Below, one piece after another: positions 1 to 9,902 of a DNA stretch of 64,000 nucleotides (position 1 is its first letter; each line of letters opens with the position of its first letter). The position numbers and the translations under genes are program-made. The stretch comes from Legionella birminghamensis (GTDB lineage: Bacteria > Pseudomonadota > Gammaproteobacteria > Legionellales > Legionellaceae): contig NZ_UGNW01000001.1 in assembly GCF_900452515.1 (NCBI RefSeq), positions 2,976,001 to 3,040,000 on the forward strand, in the 5' to 3' direction. A model generated the notes under the pieces. It saw nothing but the letters and a program-made list of their open reading frames with translations, was not told where the DNA came from and made no database searches.

Positions 1-107
1 ATATTCTGTCTATGGGTACTCCTGGAGGTAGCTTTAGTTCAGCTACTGAGACATCAGATGAAGTCAGTCAGTTTGTGAACCAGAAGGCATCTGGAGAGAG
101 CAAATGA
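1..107 (+). CDS. C-terminal end of a conjugation gene (partial)
   Basis: The open frame that starts before the window ends with TGA at 105-107. Its last residues form a Ser/Gly/Thr-rich tail ending QKASGESK. The stop overlaps the traG start as ATGA, so it is translationally coupled to traG and is probably the last gene of the mating-pair block. A low-complexity tail would suit TrbL or TrbI, but about 35 residues are too few to decide. Confidence 0.6.
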   Translation, partial: ILSMGTPGGSFSSATETSDEVSQFVNQKASGESK

Positions 108-1993
108 GCCTAAACAAACTTAATAAAGCCATAGGCCCTCAAGTCAGAGAAAAAAATCCTGGCAAGATAAATAAAACCATAGTCTGGTTAGTGATTTCTT
201 CATTTTTAATCAGCATGCAAATTGGCACGCAGTTTTTCGCACATCAATTTCACTATGCTGATGTCTTAGGGACTTCATTCGCTCATATTTATATGCCTTG
301 GCAGATTTTTATTTGGGCTATTAAATATCAATCCTATTACCCAGATTCTTTTAATGCCGCCTTTGGTCTGATTGTCATGATTAGCTGTCTCTTTTTAATG
401 ATGATCGTGTTGTCTTCCAAATATTTTAAAAAGAACAATGTGAGTGATTACCTCCATGGTTCAGCCAGATGGGCTAATTGGGAGGATTTAAACAATGCGA
501 GCCTCATTGGAAATGATGAAGGAGTTTATGTTGGGGCATTTGAAGATGACCAAGGAGAGATTCATTATTTGCGCCACAATGGGCCTGAGCATGTTTTAAC
601 CTATGCACCAACACGCTCAGGGAAGGGAGTTGGTCTAGTGATCCCTTCCCTTCTATCCTGGAAACAATCTTGCGTCATTACCGATTTAAAAGGTGAGCTT
701 TGGGCAATGACTGCTGGATGGCGTCAGAAACATGCTAACAACAAAGTCATTCGATTTGAGCCGGCAACATTAAAAGGAAGTGCACGCTGGAACCCACTAA
801 ATGAAATCAGAGTAGGGACGGAATCAGAGGTCGGTGACGTGCAAAATTTGGCAACACTTGTAGTTGATCCCGATGGTAAAGGATTGGAAACGCATTGGCA
901 GAAGACCTCTCAAGCCCTTTTGGTTGGTTTTATTCTGCATGCGATTTATAAACTGAACAACCAGGGAGAACCAGCCACATTTCCCAATATTGACCGTATG
1001 CTGGTTGATCCCAATATTAATATTGCCGACCTGCTCATTGAAATGACGCAATACCCGCATATTGAAGGCAAAACCCATCCTGTTATTTCAGCCTCTGCGC
1101 GTGACATGATAGACCGACCCGAAGAAGAAGCAGGCTCTGTATTATCTACTTTAAAATCTTATTTGGCGTTATACCGAGATCCGGTGGTAGCACATAACGT
1201 CTCGTCTTCCGATTTTTGTATTCGAGATTTGATGAACCATGAAAATCCTGTGAGTCTCTATATTGTTACTCAACCTAATGACAAGGCCAGGCTTCAACCT
1301 CTGGTTAGAGTAATGATTAATATGATAGTGAGACTATTGGCAGACAAAATGGAATTTGAGCGTGTATCCGATGACAAAGGATTATCTTATGTGAGCGCTA
1401 AAAAAACGTATAAACATCGACTGCTTTGCATGATTGATGAATTTCCTAGCCTTGGAAAACTCGATATTCTACAAGAGTCATTAGCCTTTGTTGCAGGTTA
1501 TGGTTTAAAGTTTTACTTAATTTGCCAGGACATTAATCAGCTTAAAAGTCGTGAACGTGGCTATGGCCCTGATGAGACCATTACTTCTAATTGCCACATC
1601 CAAAATGCTTATCCACCCAACCGAGTTGAAACGGCAGAACATCTTTCCAAGCTGACAGGTCAAACGACGATTGTTAAAGAACACATCACCACCAGCGGTA
1701 AACGTTTTTCTACGTTCTTAAATCAAATATCAAAAACCATTCAGGAAATATCGAGACCACTTTTAACCGTTGATGAGTGTCTACGTATGCCTGGGCCTAA
1801 AAAGGATTCAAATGGTTTAATTGTTGAAGCAGGCGACATGGTTGTTTATGCAGCGGGCTTTCCTGCAATTTATGGTAAACAACCACTTTATTTTAAAGAT
1901 CCAGTCTTCATGGCTAGAGCCTCTGTAGAGGCACCTATTCACTCAGATATTTTACGTGTTCGTTTAAGTGAAGATGAGGTGATCCGGTTATGA
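104..1993 (+). CDS. traG: Type IV coupling protein TraG/VirD4
   Basis: 629-residue inner-membrane ATPase that brings the relaxosome to the conjugation channel. Two hydrophobic segments lie near residues 25-45 and 85-103. A TraG-type Walker A (PTRSGKGVG, about residue 169) and Walker B (LLCMIDEFPSLG, about 440) are both intact, and the length fits the family. The start overlaps the upstream stop (ATGA) and the stop overlaps traF, so this is a tight operon. The gene order traG-traF-primase matches IncP/P-type systems. Confidence 0.96.
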   Translation: MSLNKLNKAIGPQVREKNPGKINKTIVWLVISSFLISMQIGTQFFAHQFHYADVLGTSFAHIYMPWQIFIWAIKYQSYYPDSFNAAFGLIVMISCLFLMMIVLSSKYFKKNNVSDYLHGSARWANWEDLNNASLIGNDEGVYVGAFEDDQGEIHYLRHNGPEHVLTYAPTRSGKGVGLVIPSLLSWKQSCVITDLKGELWAMTAGWRQKHANNKVIRFEPATLKGSARWNPLNEIRVGTESEVGDVQNLATLVVDPDGKGLETHWQKTSQALLVGFILHAIYKLNNQGEPATFPNIDRMLVDPNINIADLLIEMTQYPHIEGKTHPVISASARDMIDRPEEEAGSVLSTLKSYLALYRDPVVAHNVSSSDFCIRDLMNHENPVSLYIVTQPNDKARLQPLVRVMINMIVRLLADKMEFERVSDDKGLSYVSAKKTYKHRLLCMIDEFPSLGKLDILQESLAFVAGYGLKFYLICQDINQLKSRERGYGPDETITSNCHIQNAYPPNRVETAEHLSKLTGQTTIVKEHITTSGKRFSTFLNQISKTIQEISRPLLTVDECLRMPGPKKDSNGLIVEAGDMVVYAAGFPAIYGKQPLYFKDPVFMARASVEAPIHSDILRVRLSEDEVIRL

Positions 1994-2535
1994 AAAAACT
2001 GTCCATCATCATCGCTATTGTTTTGATAAGTACTATTGCTGCAGGCTCATTATTCCATTCTATGGGCTTTAGAATAAATCTTACTGAATCCATTCCTGTA
2101 GGCTTATATCGCATCACCGGTGCAGAGCCGCTAAAAAATGCTTATGTGATTTTTTGCCCAGATGATAGGCAAACTTTCAGATTAGCCAAGAACAGAGGTT
2201 ATATAGACCATGGTCTTTATTGTAATGGATATGGATATTTAATGAAAAAAGTGGTGGCTGTTTCTGGCGATATCCTCTCAGTGACAAATGAAGGGGTTTT
2301 TGTGAATCAAGTGATAATCCCCTATTCAAAACCAAAATTACAGGATGGGATGAATCGCGCGTTACCTCAATGGCAGATAATGAATTATCAACTTAAAGTA
2401 AATGAAATCATGACGATGACCAATCAGAGCGAATGGTCATTCGATGGTCGATATTATGGTCTTGTTCATACAAGACAAATCAAGGGAATGATCACACCCA
2501 TATGGGTAATTAATAAACGGGAGAAAACCGCATGA
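1990..2535 (+). CDS. traF: Conjugative transfer signal peptidase TraF
   Basis: 181-residue S26-family peptidase; in IncP systems TraF matures and cyclizes the TrbC pilin. One N-terminal membrane segment (residues 4-24) is followed by the Ser motif ESIPVGLY (about residues 33-40) and the Lys motif LMKKVVAVSGD (about 81-91), which supply the catalytic pair. It overlaps traG by 4 nt and the next small gene by ATGA. The length is usual for TraF. Confidence 0.93.
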   Translation: MKKLSIIIAIVLISTIAAGSLFHSMGFRINLTESIPVGLYRITGAEPLKNAYVIFCPDDRQTFRLAKNRGYIDHGLYCNGYGYLMKKVVAVSGDILSVTNEGVFVNQVIIPYSKPKLQDGMNRALPQWQIMNYQLKVNEIMTMTNQSEWSFDGRYYGLVHTRQIKGMITPIWVINKREKTA

Positions 2536-2696
2536 GTCATGAAACCGAGTTAATGGATGTGATTTCAGAAAAGTTCGAGGATTTGGTAATCCCCGGCTTT
2601 CTTGTCGAAGTCAGTCCGATAGAGGCAGACATCATGGGCGCATTTTTTGAAGATGCACTCAATGAAGAAGATGCGATGGAGGCTATTTATGACTAA
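2532..2696 (+). CDS. Small acidic protein between traF and the primase gene
   Basis: 54-residue ORF. It starts at an ATG overlapping the traF stop (ATGA at 2532-2535) and ends inside the beginning of the primase gene. The product is very acidic (many Glu/Asp) with no membrane segment. The double overlap argues that it is a real coupled gene of the transfer operon. No family is recognised. Confidence 0.6.
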   Translation: MSHETELMDVISEKFEDLVIPGFLVEVSPIEADIMGAFFEDALNEEDAMEAIYD

Positions 2697-4875
2697 AATG
2701 CCTTATCATCAGGTCGTCGCCAACCAAATTATTGAAAGCTTGAAAGCAGGAACAGCACCCTGGCTAAAACCATGGGAGCCAGGTACAGGTAATGGTCAAG
2801 TTCCTTATAATCCGATAACAGGAAAACGTTATCGCGGGATTAATGCATTGTATTTAATGCTGAACCAAAGTGATGACAATCGCTGGTTAACTTACAAACA
2901 AGCACAAAGCATGGATGCGCAAGTGCGCAAGGGAGAAAAAGGCACGACGATTCAGTATTGGAAGTTTCATGAAGAACAAATCAAACAAGATGCTGCTGGT
3001 AAACCTGTGCTTGATGAGCAAGGTAATCCATTAAAAGTGCAGGTGAATCTTGAACGACCCAAGGTGTTTTATGCAACAGTATTTCATGCATCACAAATTG
3101 ATAATATGCCCGAACTCATTACAAAAGAGCCGGACTGGTCCTTAATTGAAAGAGCAGAAAAACTACTGCTTAACTCTGGCGCCACCATTACTCATTCTGA
3201 AGCGGACAGAGCATTTTACAGATTATCGACTGATAGCATTCATCTTCCACCAAAAGAGCAATTTAAATCTGCAGCAAACTATTATGCCACTGCCCTGCAT
3301 GAGCTTGGACATTGGAGCGGTCATCCTTCAAGACTGGATAGAGATTTAGGTCATCCCTTTGGTTCAGATGCCTACGCCAAAGAAGAATTGAGAGCAGAAA
3401 TTGCAAGTATGCTTTTAGGTGCTGAGCTTGGTATTGGTCATGACCCCTCTCAACACACCGCATATATCAAATCTTGGATTCAAGTTCTGGAAGATGAGCC
3501 GTTAGAAATATTCAGAGCATCTGCAGATGCAGAAAAAATAGTTAATCACCTGTGTGCTTTAGAGCAAACCCAAGACATTCAACTAGCAGAACCTATTAAA
3601 ATCAAGGATGAGAAACTTAAAGAGGTAGCCGTTATGACGTCTGAAAACATCACTTCTGAAAAGGTCTGGTTAAGCATCCCCTTCAAACAAAAAGAGATAG
3701 CCAAATCCACAATAGGAAAACTCCCTGATGGAACACCAGGTATTGCCTGGGATAAAGTTCAAAAATGTTGGTATGCAAATCCTGGTGTTCCTGTTGAGAA
3801 AATCAAAGCCTGGCTTCCTGAAAATCAAGAAATGTCTCAGGATAAAGCGCTTATACCTGCCGATGAATTTAAAGCAGCATTGATAAACCTTGGTGCTATT
3901 GTTTCAGGTGGGCATCCAATTATGGATGGTAAACCTCATCGCATAGCTACAGAGGGTGATAAAAACGGTGAAAAGGCAGGATTTTATGTAGCCCATTTAG
4001 ATGGTATTCCGGCTGGATATATGAAAAATAATCGAACTGGTGCTGAGCTTAATTGGAAATGTAAGGGTTACATTTTAACTGATGAACAAAAGGCAACACT
4101 CAAAGCAGAGGCACTTGAGCATCAACAGACTCGCCAACTTGAGCTTGAAGCCAAACAAAAAAGTACTGCATTAAGACTCAAACAAAAATTATCTATGATG
4201 GCAGAGATTGTGGAACCCACACCTTATATGCAGGCCAAGGGTATTGAGGTTCATTCTGGCGTATATACTGATGAAGAAAGAAAACTAACCTGTATTCCAG
4301 CAACAGATTGCGAAGGAACACTTTGGACTGTTCAGTACATTGCCGAAGATGGAACTAAGCGATTTGCTAAAGATTCCAGAAAGGAAGGTTGTTTTCATGT
4401 TTTGGGTGGGTTGGAAAAGCTTGCTGATACACCTGTAATTATAATTGCTGAAGGTTATGCTACAGCTGCAACAATAAAAGAAGCCATTGAATTACCAGCT
4501 GTCGTTTCTGCACTTGACTCTGGTAATCTCAAAGCAGTCGCTCTAGCGTTACATGAGAAATACCCGCATAAACTCATTGCTATGGCCTCTGATGATGACA
4601 AGCACCTTGAGTTAACGCAAGGTATAAATCCTGGCAAGGAAAAAGCGATTGAAGCTGCAAATGTAGTTAATGGCATTGTTTTATTCCCTACTTTTGCGCC
4701 AAAAGAGCAATTATTAAACCCTAAAAAATTTAGTGATTTTAACGACCTGGCAAATCATAGCAAACTAGGTATGAATGGTGTAAAACGCCAACTAAAGCCC
4801 CAGCTAGAAAAAATTGCAAAAATAAACAACCTAAGCTATCAAACCATACGCAATAAAGTTACATACATTGCTTAA
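2689..4875 (+). CDS. traC: TraC-type primase with ArdC antirestriction/zincin and Toprim domains
   Basis: I start at 2689 (MTKMPYHQVV), which overlaps the small upstream ORF by 8 nt; an upstream in-frame ATG at 2647 lies inside that ORF. The N-terminal about 130 residues match the ArdC single-strand-DNA-binding domain. A zincin-like HELGHWSGH motif follows near residue 203, then a DUF5710-like module near residues 325-375, and a Toprim domain (IIIAEGYATA near 583, ASDDDKH near 632). ArdC proteins protect incoming single strands, and TraC primases are sent with the transferred strand. The fusion would both shield and prime the incoming ICE DNA. Confidence 0.9.
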   Translation: MTKMPYHQVVANQIIESLKAGTAPWLKPWEPGTGNGQVPYNPITGKRYRGINALYLMLNQSDDNRWLTYKQAQSMDAQVRKGEKGTTIQYWKFHEEQIKQDAAGKPVLDEQGNPLKVQVNLERPKVFYATVFHASQIDNMPELITKEPDWSLIERAEKLLLNSGATITHSEADRAFYRLSTDSIHLPPKEQFKSAANYYATALHELGHWSGHPSRLDRDLGHPFGSDAYAKEELRAEIASMLLGAELGIGHDPSQHTAYIKSWIQVLEDEPLEIFRASADAEKIVNHLCALEQTQDIQLAEPIKIKDEKLKEVAVMTSENITSEKVWLSIPFKQKEIAKSTIGKLPDGTPGIAWDKVQKCWYANPGVPVEKIKAWLPENQEMSQDKALIPADEFKAALINLGAIVSGGHPIMDGKPHRIATEGDKNGEKAGFYVAHLDGIPAGYMKNNRTGAELNWKCKGYILTDEQKATLKAEALEHQQTRQLELEAKQKSTALRLKQKLSMMAEIVEPTPYMQAKGIEVHSGVYTDEERKLTCIPATDCEGTLWTVQYIAEDGTKRFAKDSRKEGCFHVLGGLEKLADTPVIIIAEGYATAATIKEAIELPAVVSALDSGNLKAVALALHEKYPHKLIAMASDDDKHLELTQGINPGKEKAIEAANVVNGIVLFPTFAPKEQLLNPKKFSDFNDLANHSKLGMNGVKRQLKPQLEKIAKINNLSYQTIRNKVTYIA

Positions 4876-4880
4876 AACCA

Positions 4881-4912
4881 CTCGGCCATGAGGTACATTT
4901 TTAATGGCCGAG
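4881..4912 (+). terminator. Stem-loop after the traG-traF-traC operon
   Basis: A perfect 9-bp inverted repeat, CTCGGCCAT / ATGGCCGAG, with a 14-nt loop starts 6 nt after the primase stop. No T-run follows on the + strand, so it may be a weak or Rho-assisted terminator or an mRNA-stabilising hairpin. Confidence 0.5.
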
Positions 4913-4975
4913 AAAACTACAGGAAAAATTGTGAGTGTCGATAAGCAAAATAGAGCAAGCTAACTGAGATTAAGG

Positions 4976-5887
4976 ATGAACCCACCAAATTTATTTGAAA
5001 ATGGTTTGTTCGATGTAGAACACGCACTTGGCATGTACGCAACTAGCTATAGTACAATGCCTGCTGAGTTTTTATATAACAAAGAAGCATTGAAACCTTT
5101 AATGAGGGTTATTGATAAATGCCATATTTACATCATTGGATTTCAGCCAAAAATAGATTTTTTGGGGGCAAAACAACATTTCACTAAAATATCCCTTACA
5201 TTTTCCATACTTGGAAATGAATATACAATAGAAAATAATGTGCCGGAAGGAATGAAGATTAATCAAGACAAAGAGTTATATCTTACTGACGAGCAAGGCA
5301 AAAAGTATTACTTAGATAGTTCAGCAATTCAGAATCATTTATCTCGTGAGTCAAATGCCGTCAATTTTGAGGTTAAATATATTGGCCAAGCATTTGGTAA
5401 AGATGGTTCAAGGAATGTTCTGGATAGACTACTAAGGCATGAAACGTTACAAAAAATTTCCCTACAAGGCCTTCCAGATGGATATTAGTTAACGCTTCTT
5501 TTACTTGAGGTTCAGCCAAATAATTTACTATTTACGTTATTTAATCCACATGCGAAAAATAAAGAAGAGGGTCAGTATCGAATTAAATCAGGTATTGATA
5601 AATTATATGAAACTACTGAACAAGAGCGAGTATCTTTATATGAGGCAGCACTCATTAGGTATTTTTCTCCACAATTTAATAAAGAATTTAAAAATAGCTT
5701 TCCATCTACTAACCTGAAAATTCTACAAGATTGTTATGAAAAGGATTTTTCAGCGGTTATTGCTGAAATATGCATTGATGAACTGCCATTTAAGCTGTTC
5801 TCTGAATCTGTTGAAAATTCAAGCTACCATATAGCCAAATTTGATTTGCATGAAGATGTTGCTCGAAGAGTATTTTTCGGAAAGTAA
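4976..5887 (+). pseudogene. GIY-YIG-like protein gene interrupted by an in-frame amber stop
   Basis: The frame opened by ATG at 4976 hits TAG at 5486-5488 after 170 codons, but the same frame then stays open for another 132 codons to TAA at 5885-5887. The two halves read smoothly across the stop (...LPDGY, then LTLLLLEVQPNN...), so one nonsense change (for example CAG to TAG) in a 303-codon gene is the simplest reading. Residues around YIGQAF...RLLRHE and EAALIRYFSPQFN resemble the GIY-YIG nuclease fold (weak). AGG directly abuts the ATG, so the start is uncertain. Confidence 0.75.
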
Positions 5888-6146
5888 ACAATGCAGAAGA
5901 ATCTAGAATAACAATGACCTGAACCTCAAAAAATTTTTACTTTCTTGTTCCCAACTTCTATTTCTAAATTACGTACTATATACTCCTATCAGGTTTCTCG
6001 ACATCCCTGGTTATGAGTGGCCAAAAAACGATTTTCAAAAAAACGTAATCTGTTATTGTAGTTAATCTTTATTAACTGCTGGCAGTTTTCCTTAAACACT
6101 CATGAAAACAAAATTAAGCCCAGCGTATTTAATAAGGAAACTATAA

Positions 6147-6767
6147 ATGTCCATTGCAAAACTATGTGCAGATCAACTTCGTGTTATTTCCAATAATTAT
6201 GGTGTTAAACTAAAATCAAGCCATGCTCATGAGCTTGTCGCTGCATTTTTTGGGTATAAATCAAAAGCTGCCTTGTTATCAGATACCCTCGCATCCATAG
6301 AGAATATTGGGCAAGCACAAACTTTTGTTCTAATTCCATCCGCTTTTATAGAAGAGCGTCGGAAATGTCTTGTGGATTTACCATCTGACCTTCCAGACAC
6401 CTATATATTAGGCGAGGAAATGTTTACTTTCCTAGTAGCTCAAAAAATGCTTGTAGCTAATTCGTTTCCGTCATGGATACATCTTTCTGAATCACTCACC
6501 AAAGAATATTTGCAAAAGAATGGCCATTTAATATTACCAAGAAATTTTGGTCCTTTTGAAAAGGCACGAAATATTTTTAACAAACCACTATATGACTTTA
6601 ATCCTAGTATAGAAACTACTGATAACGGTGTAAAAATAACAGTATCTAACAGATACTACGGTTCAAGCCATGTAAATTTTCAACCTATCGATGTTGTCCT
6701 AACAATCAAACTGCAGCGTATTGCTGGCCATTTTGGTTATGCAAAACCAGAAATCTCCTTAATTTGA
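6147..6767 (+). CDS. Hypothetical protein with GSRP-type N-terminal helical module
   Basis: 206 residues; the start is preceded by AAGGAAA. The first about 45 residues (SSHAHELVAAFFGY) resemble the short helical module found before glyoxalase-related and other mobile-element proteins. A similar module begins the DnaB-like protein at 56897. The remainder is not recognised. Its stop overlaps the reading frame of the next gene, suggesting co-transcription with the CoiA-like gene. Confidence 0.7.
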   Translation: MSIAKLCADQLRVISNNYGVKLKSSHAHELVAAFFGYKSKAALLSDTLASIENIGQAQTFVLIPSAFIEERRKCLVDLPSDLPDTYILGEEMFTFLVAQKMLVANSFPSWIHLSESLTKEYLQKNGHLILPRNFGPFEKARNIFNKPLYDFNPSIETTDNGVKITVSNRYYGSSHVNFQPIDVVLTIKLQRIAGHFGYAKPEISLI

Positions 6768-6805
6768 TATTTCTAGTCAGCCAGTTCTTTAAATTAGGAG
6801 ACATA

Positions 6806-8107
6806 GTGAAATCTTTAAAAATAAAACTTCCTTTCGGATTAAATGAAAATAACATCATTGTTCACATTGCTAATGTTGAAAGTGGTAAGAGTTGCAATTG
6901 TATTTGCCCGTCTTGTCGCTCTCCCCTAATCGCAGCCAAAGGTACAAAAAATCAGCACCACTTTAAGCATGCCACTACCATTGAATGTGAAGGAGGATTG
7001 GAAAGCGCCATCCATATGGCCGCCAAGCAGATTATAAAGGAGCGAAAACAAATTAAGCCTCCTGAATATACCATCAACAAAACAATATCAGATTCGAAAG
7101 AAAAAATGCACTTCAAATCAAAAACTCTTGTCGAGAAAGGAAGGACTATTTCCTTTGACTCTGTGCAAGAAGAGCAAGAGATTAATGAAATGCGAGCCGA
7201 TATTCTCGCTATAGCAAACAACCAGAAACTAATAATAGAGATACTTTATCGTCATAAAGTAGATGATCGAAAAATTGAGAAAATTAAGACAGCTAATATA
7301 TCTACTATTGAAATTGATCTCTCTGACCTTACACCGGACGATGTGAAGGACTGGGAAACTTTTTGGCTCTGTATCAACGATCCAAATCGTGCTCAATGGC
7401 TTTATAACGCCAGAGCGCCTTATGAGAGTGTAGAACTTGAAAAACAATTGAGCGAAAAGGTTCAGGAAATAGAAGAAAAGTATAAGCAGGAAGAAATTAA
7501 GAAATTAAAACAGGAGCAAGAAGCAAAGCCAGTGCTGGAAAAGGCTCTTGAAGAGTTAAAGATAATTCGTACTAAGAAATATGGAGAGCAGCTTGAACAG
7601 GAAGCGGAAATGCATCCTGCATGGAATTTTTATATCAAATATCTTCAGCTTTCAGCTAGTGAACTACCGAATTATCTTAATGTAGATGTCCCTGACGGAG
7701 ATTGGATTTTCGGTTGCGATAAACGTATATGGCAATCAGCTGTTTATTATAATTTCATCATTCACAATAAGAACAACAGAAATTATTTCTCTATTAAACA
7801 GGTTGATGATTGGCTTCAAAATACAGCTAAGTGTAAAGTTCCTCTCTGTGCTCAAATTGTAGGGAAATACGGCAGGCGCTTTCCCAAACTTGTTCCCACT
7901 GAAATTTCAATAAATATTCCCTCATCATGGAAAACACTGAGGGAATATTTTAACCATCTCGGCAAAATAGGAATACTTATTTATGCAGGAAATGATCGTC
8001 GCAATAGAGGGAGTTGCTGGTACCAAATTCTCGGTAAGGATTTCAATTCTTATAACCCTTCCCCTTCTTCTCTAATCGAGAAATTTTCCGTCGCACATGG
8101 TGATTAG
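6806..8107 (+). CDS. CoiA-like competence/nuclease-family protein
   Basis: I choose the GTG at 6806, which has AGGAG five bases upstream; an in-frame ATG at 6764 has no such site. The N-terminus has a zinc-ribbon-like CICPSCRSPL and then HHFKHATTIECEG, the pattern at the front of CoiA proteins. A conserved ADILA...LIIEILYRHKV block follows, matching the nuclease-like core, then a coiled coil (about residues 215-265). CoiA relatives process or protect single-stranded DNA. The 3' end overlaps the convergent traI gene by about 65 bp. Confidence 0.75.
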   Translation: MKSLKIKLPFGLNENNIIVHIANVESGKSCNCICPSCRSPLIAAKGTKNQHHFKHATTIECEGGLESAIHMAAKQIIKERKQIKPPEYTINKTISDSKEKMHFKSKTLVEKGRTISFDSVQEEQEINEMRADILAIANNQKLIIEILYRHKVDDRKIEKIKTANISTIEIDLSDLTPDDVKDWETFWLCINDPNRAQWLYNARAPYESVELEKQLSEKVQEIEEKYKQEEIKKLKQEQEAKPVLEKALEELKIIRTKKYGEQLEQEAEMHPAWNFYIKYLQLSASELPNYLNVDVPDGDWIFGCDKRIWQSAVYYNFIIHNKNNRNYFSIKQVDDWLQNTAKCKVPLCAQIVGKYGRRFPKLVPTEISINIPSSWKTLREYFNHLGKIGILIYAGNDRRNRGSCWYQILGKDFNSYNPSPSSLIEKFSVAHGD

Positions 8108-9902
8108 GTTTGAATCCTTCCCGCTCCACGTGATCATGTGCATTATCCGGCAATAGCATTTGACCTCCTCCGGTGAGCTGAACCAAATCGCATTTGGACA
8201 AGTTTCGCAAGCTGTCGTGATCTTTGGCTGGCGAGCCTTGTCTAATGCTGAAAGAGTTGGGCTTTGTACTTCCCCTTCTCTTTCCAGTGGCTGCTCCAGC
8301 AGCCTCATAGCCTCCTGAAGCTCTTCCTCGATGGATTTGTCGGTTTGCTCTTGATTGATCATGGGATTTCTCCTGTTCAAAATTTAGTTTTTGACGTTGA
8401 TTTTCTAAATCCAAATCAGCAAAAGTGATTGGCATTTGATATTGAATAACAATCTGCAAGATAATCTTTTTAAATAATGGAGACCCATTCACACAAATAC
8501 AGTCACCATAGCGCTGGCTTGCCATTTCCAAGGCTCTTTTAAGCGCAGAAATAGACCCGCCTTTAGAAATGATAATTTCCTTTCCATTGTCCCTAATAAC
8601 ACTGTTATCTTTTTTATAAATCTCCGTACCTTCTTTAGTAACAGAGTCGATTTGCCCAAAATTTAATGAAGAAGAACCTGATCCTGATATGGTGTAGTCA
8701 TACTTATTTTTACGATTACGATACCTCATTGCCATTAAAGCATCCTGGTCACCGCCTTGTGCTTTTTGTTTCAGCCAATCAGCCCAGGTTTTGTTTTGAT
8801 GAGAATCTAATAACTGACTACGTTCTTTTACATAACTTTTCCTTATGTTCTCAATCTCATTAAGCAGCGTTTTGTTTATGTGCTGATAGAGGTACTTTTT
8901 CTGTGCTTTAGAAAGGCTCATTAACTTCAAAGCCGCTCGTTTAATTCGTCCTCGTTTTTTCGCCTTTTCAATAAGTTTTATTCTGGCCTCACGCAACTTT
9001 TTAAGTTTGTCTGAAACAAAACATTTATTGTGTGATTTATCGTGCTGATATTTAGCATAGAGCGCGGAACCAAGTATCTTTTTATTTAATGGCTCATAAT
9101 GATAAACATTTGATGCAGGTCTATCGTCTTCTGGGTAAGATGGTACGAATGAACCTAGCTTGGATTCGAAATTTTTTTTAGAAAAAGTTCTGGAAATTGA
9201 ACTTGCTTTAACAGTAAGCCCTTGGCCATTGCAGAACACAAAACCATTAGCTTTAATACGAATTATCAACCCATGTTCTGCCAAAATACTATGAATCTCC
9301 TTCCAGCTACTGGCAGCCTCGATTTTTTCTTTACAATAACGCTTCGTCCAATTAATTAAGCTTTCAATACCAGAATGATGTTCCATATCGTCAGCAAGAT
9401 TCTCTGAATGGTTTTTACGGGTTTGATGATTAGTTATTTGAAGACCTAATTCAATTTCTAGCTTGGATGCGACCTCGGCAAAAGTCTTATACGCTCTGAA
9501 AGGTTCAATCATATTAAAGGATTGAGGATGAATTTTATTAATCGCAACATGAATATGAAGATTGTCTGTATCATGATGAACAACTGAGATTCTTTGGTGC
9601 TCTTTAAATCCAATCGATAATGCCACCGTATCTTCAATTTCCTGTAAAACTTGAGCTGAAGGGTTTTCTCCTGGAGCAAAAGAAATAAGCATGTGGTAAG
9701 TTTTATCGCCTGTTGCTCTTTGATTTTTAGCTTGTGTTGCCAATACTTCCTGAACAGCCCAAATGGGATCGAGACTATTACAGTTTGATAATCTGATCTT
9801 ACCCACTCGCTCCTGTTTGTTTTGTTGATTACATAGATATTGAACAAGACCTGAAAAACTACTGAGCCTTGTTTTCTTCATAGGAATATGGCGAATAATC
9901 AT
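8043..9902 (-). CDS. traI: MOBP-family relaxase TraI
   Basis: 619 residues; nicks oriT and pilots the transferred strand. The relaxase domain shows a candidate nucleophile Tyr in LVQYLCNQ (about residue 24) and the metal-binding triad HHDTDNLHIHVA (about 105-116). A basic helical region lies at about 285-400. The start overlaps the traJ stop (ATGA). The last about 100 codons contain a second ORF in another frame (8072-8362). The order traJ-traI pointing away from oriT is that of IncP plasmids. Confidence 0.93.
   Translation of the reverse strand: MIIRHIPMKKTRLSSFSGLVQYLCNQQNKQERVGKIRLSNCNSLDPIWAVQEVLATQAKNQRATGDKTYHMLISFAPGENPSAQVLQEIEDTVALSIGFKEHQRISVVHHDTDNLHIHVAINKIHPQSFNMIEPFRAYKTFAEVASKLEIELGLQITNHQTRKNHSENLADDMEHHSGIESLINWTKRYCKEKIEAASSWKEIHSILAEHGLIIRIKANGFVFCNGQGLTVKASSISRTFSKKNFESKLGSFVPSYPEDDRPASNVYHYEPLNKKILGSALYAKYQHDKSHNKCFVSDKLKKLREARIKLIEKAKKRGRIKRAALKLMSLSKAQKKYLYQHINKTLLNEIENIRKSYVKERSQLLDSHQNKTWADWLKQKAQGGDQDALMAMRYRNRKNKYDYTISGSGSSSLNFGQIDSVTKEGTEIYKKDNSVIRDNGKEIIISKGGSISALKRALEMASQRYGDCICVNGSPLFKKIILQIVIQYQMPITFADLDLENQRQKLNFEQEKSHDQSRANRQIHRGRASGGYEAAGAATGKRRGSTKPNSFSIRQGSPAKDHDSLRNLSKCDLVQLTGGGQMLLPDNAHDHVEREGFKPNHHVRRKISRLEKKGKGYKN
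8072..8362 (-). CDS. Small Cys-rich protein nested within the 3' end of traI
   Basis: 96-residue ORF in a different frame from traI. I choose ATG at 8362 because AGGAG lies 8 bases before it; an upstream ATG at 8380 lacks a site. The C-terminal half has ordered cysteines (ACETCPNAIWF...VKCYCRIMH...MCDGKFLD) typical of a metal-binding fold, and the N-terminal half is acidic and helical. The site, cysteine pattern and nesting make it a likely real gene. RP4 also encodes a protein (TraH) inside traI in another frame, a positional analogy only. Confidence 0.7.
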   Translation of the reverse strand: MINQEQTDKSIEEELQEAMRLLEQPLEREGEVQSPTLSALDKARQPKITTACETCPNAIWFSSPEEVKCYCRIMHMITWSGKDSNLITMCDGKFLD

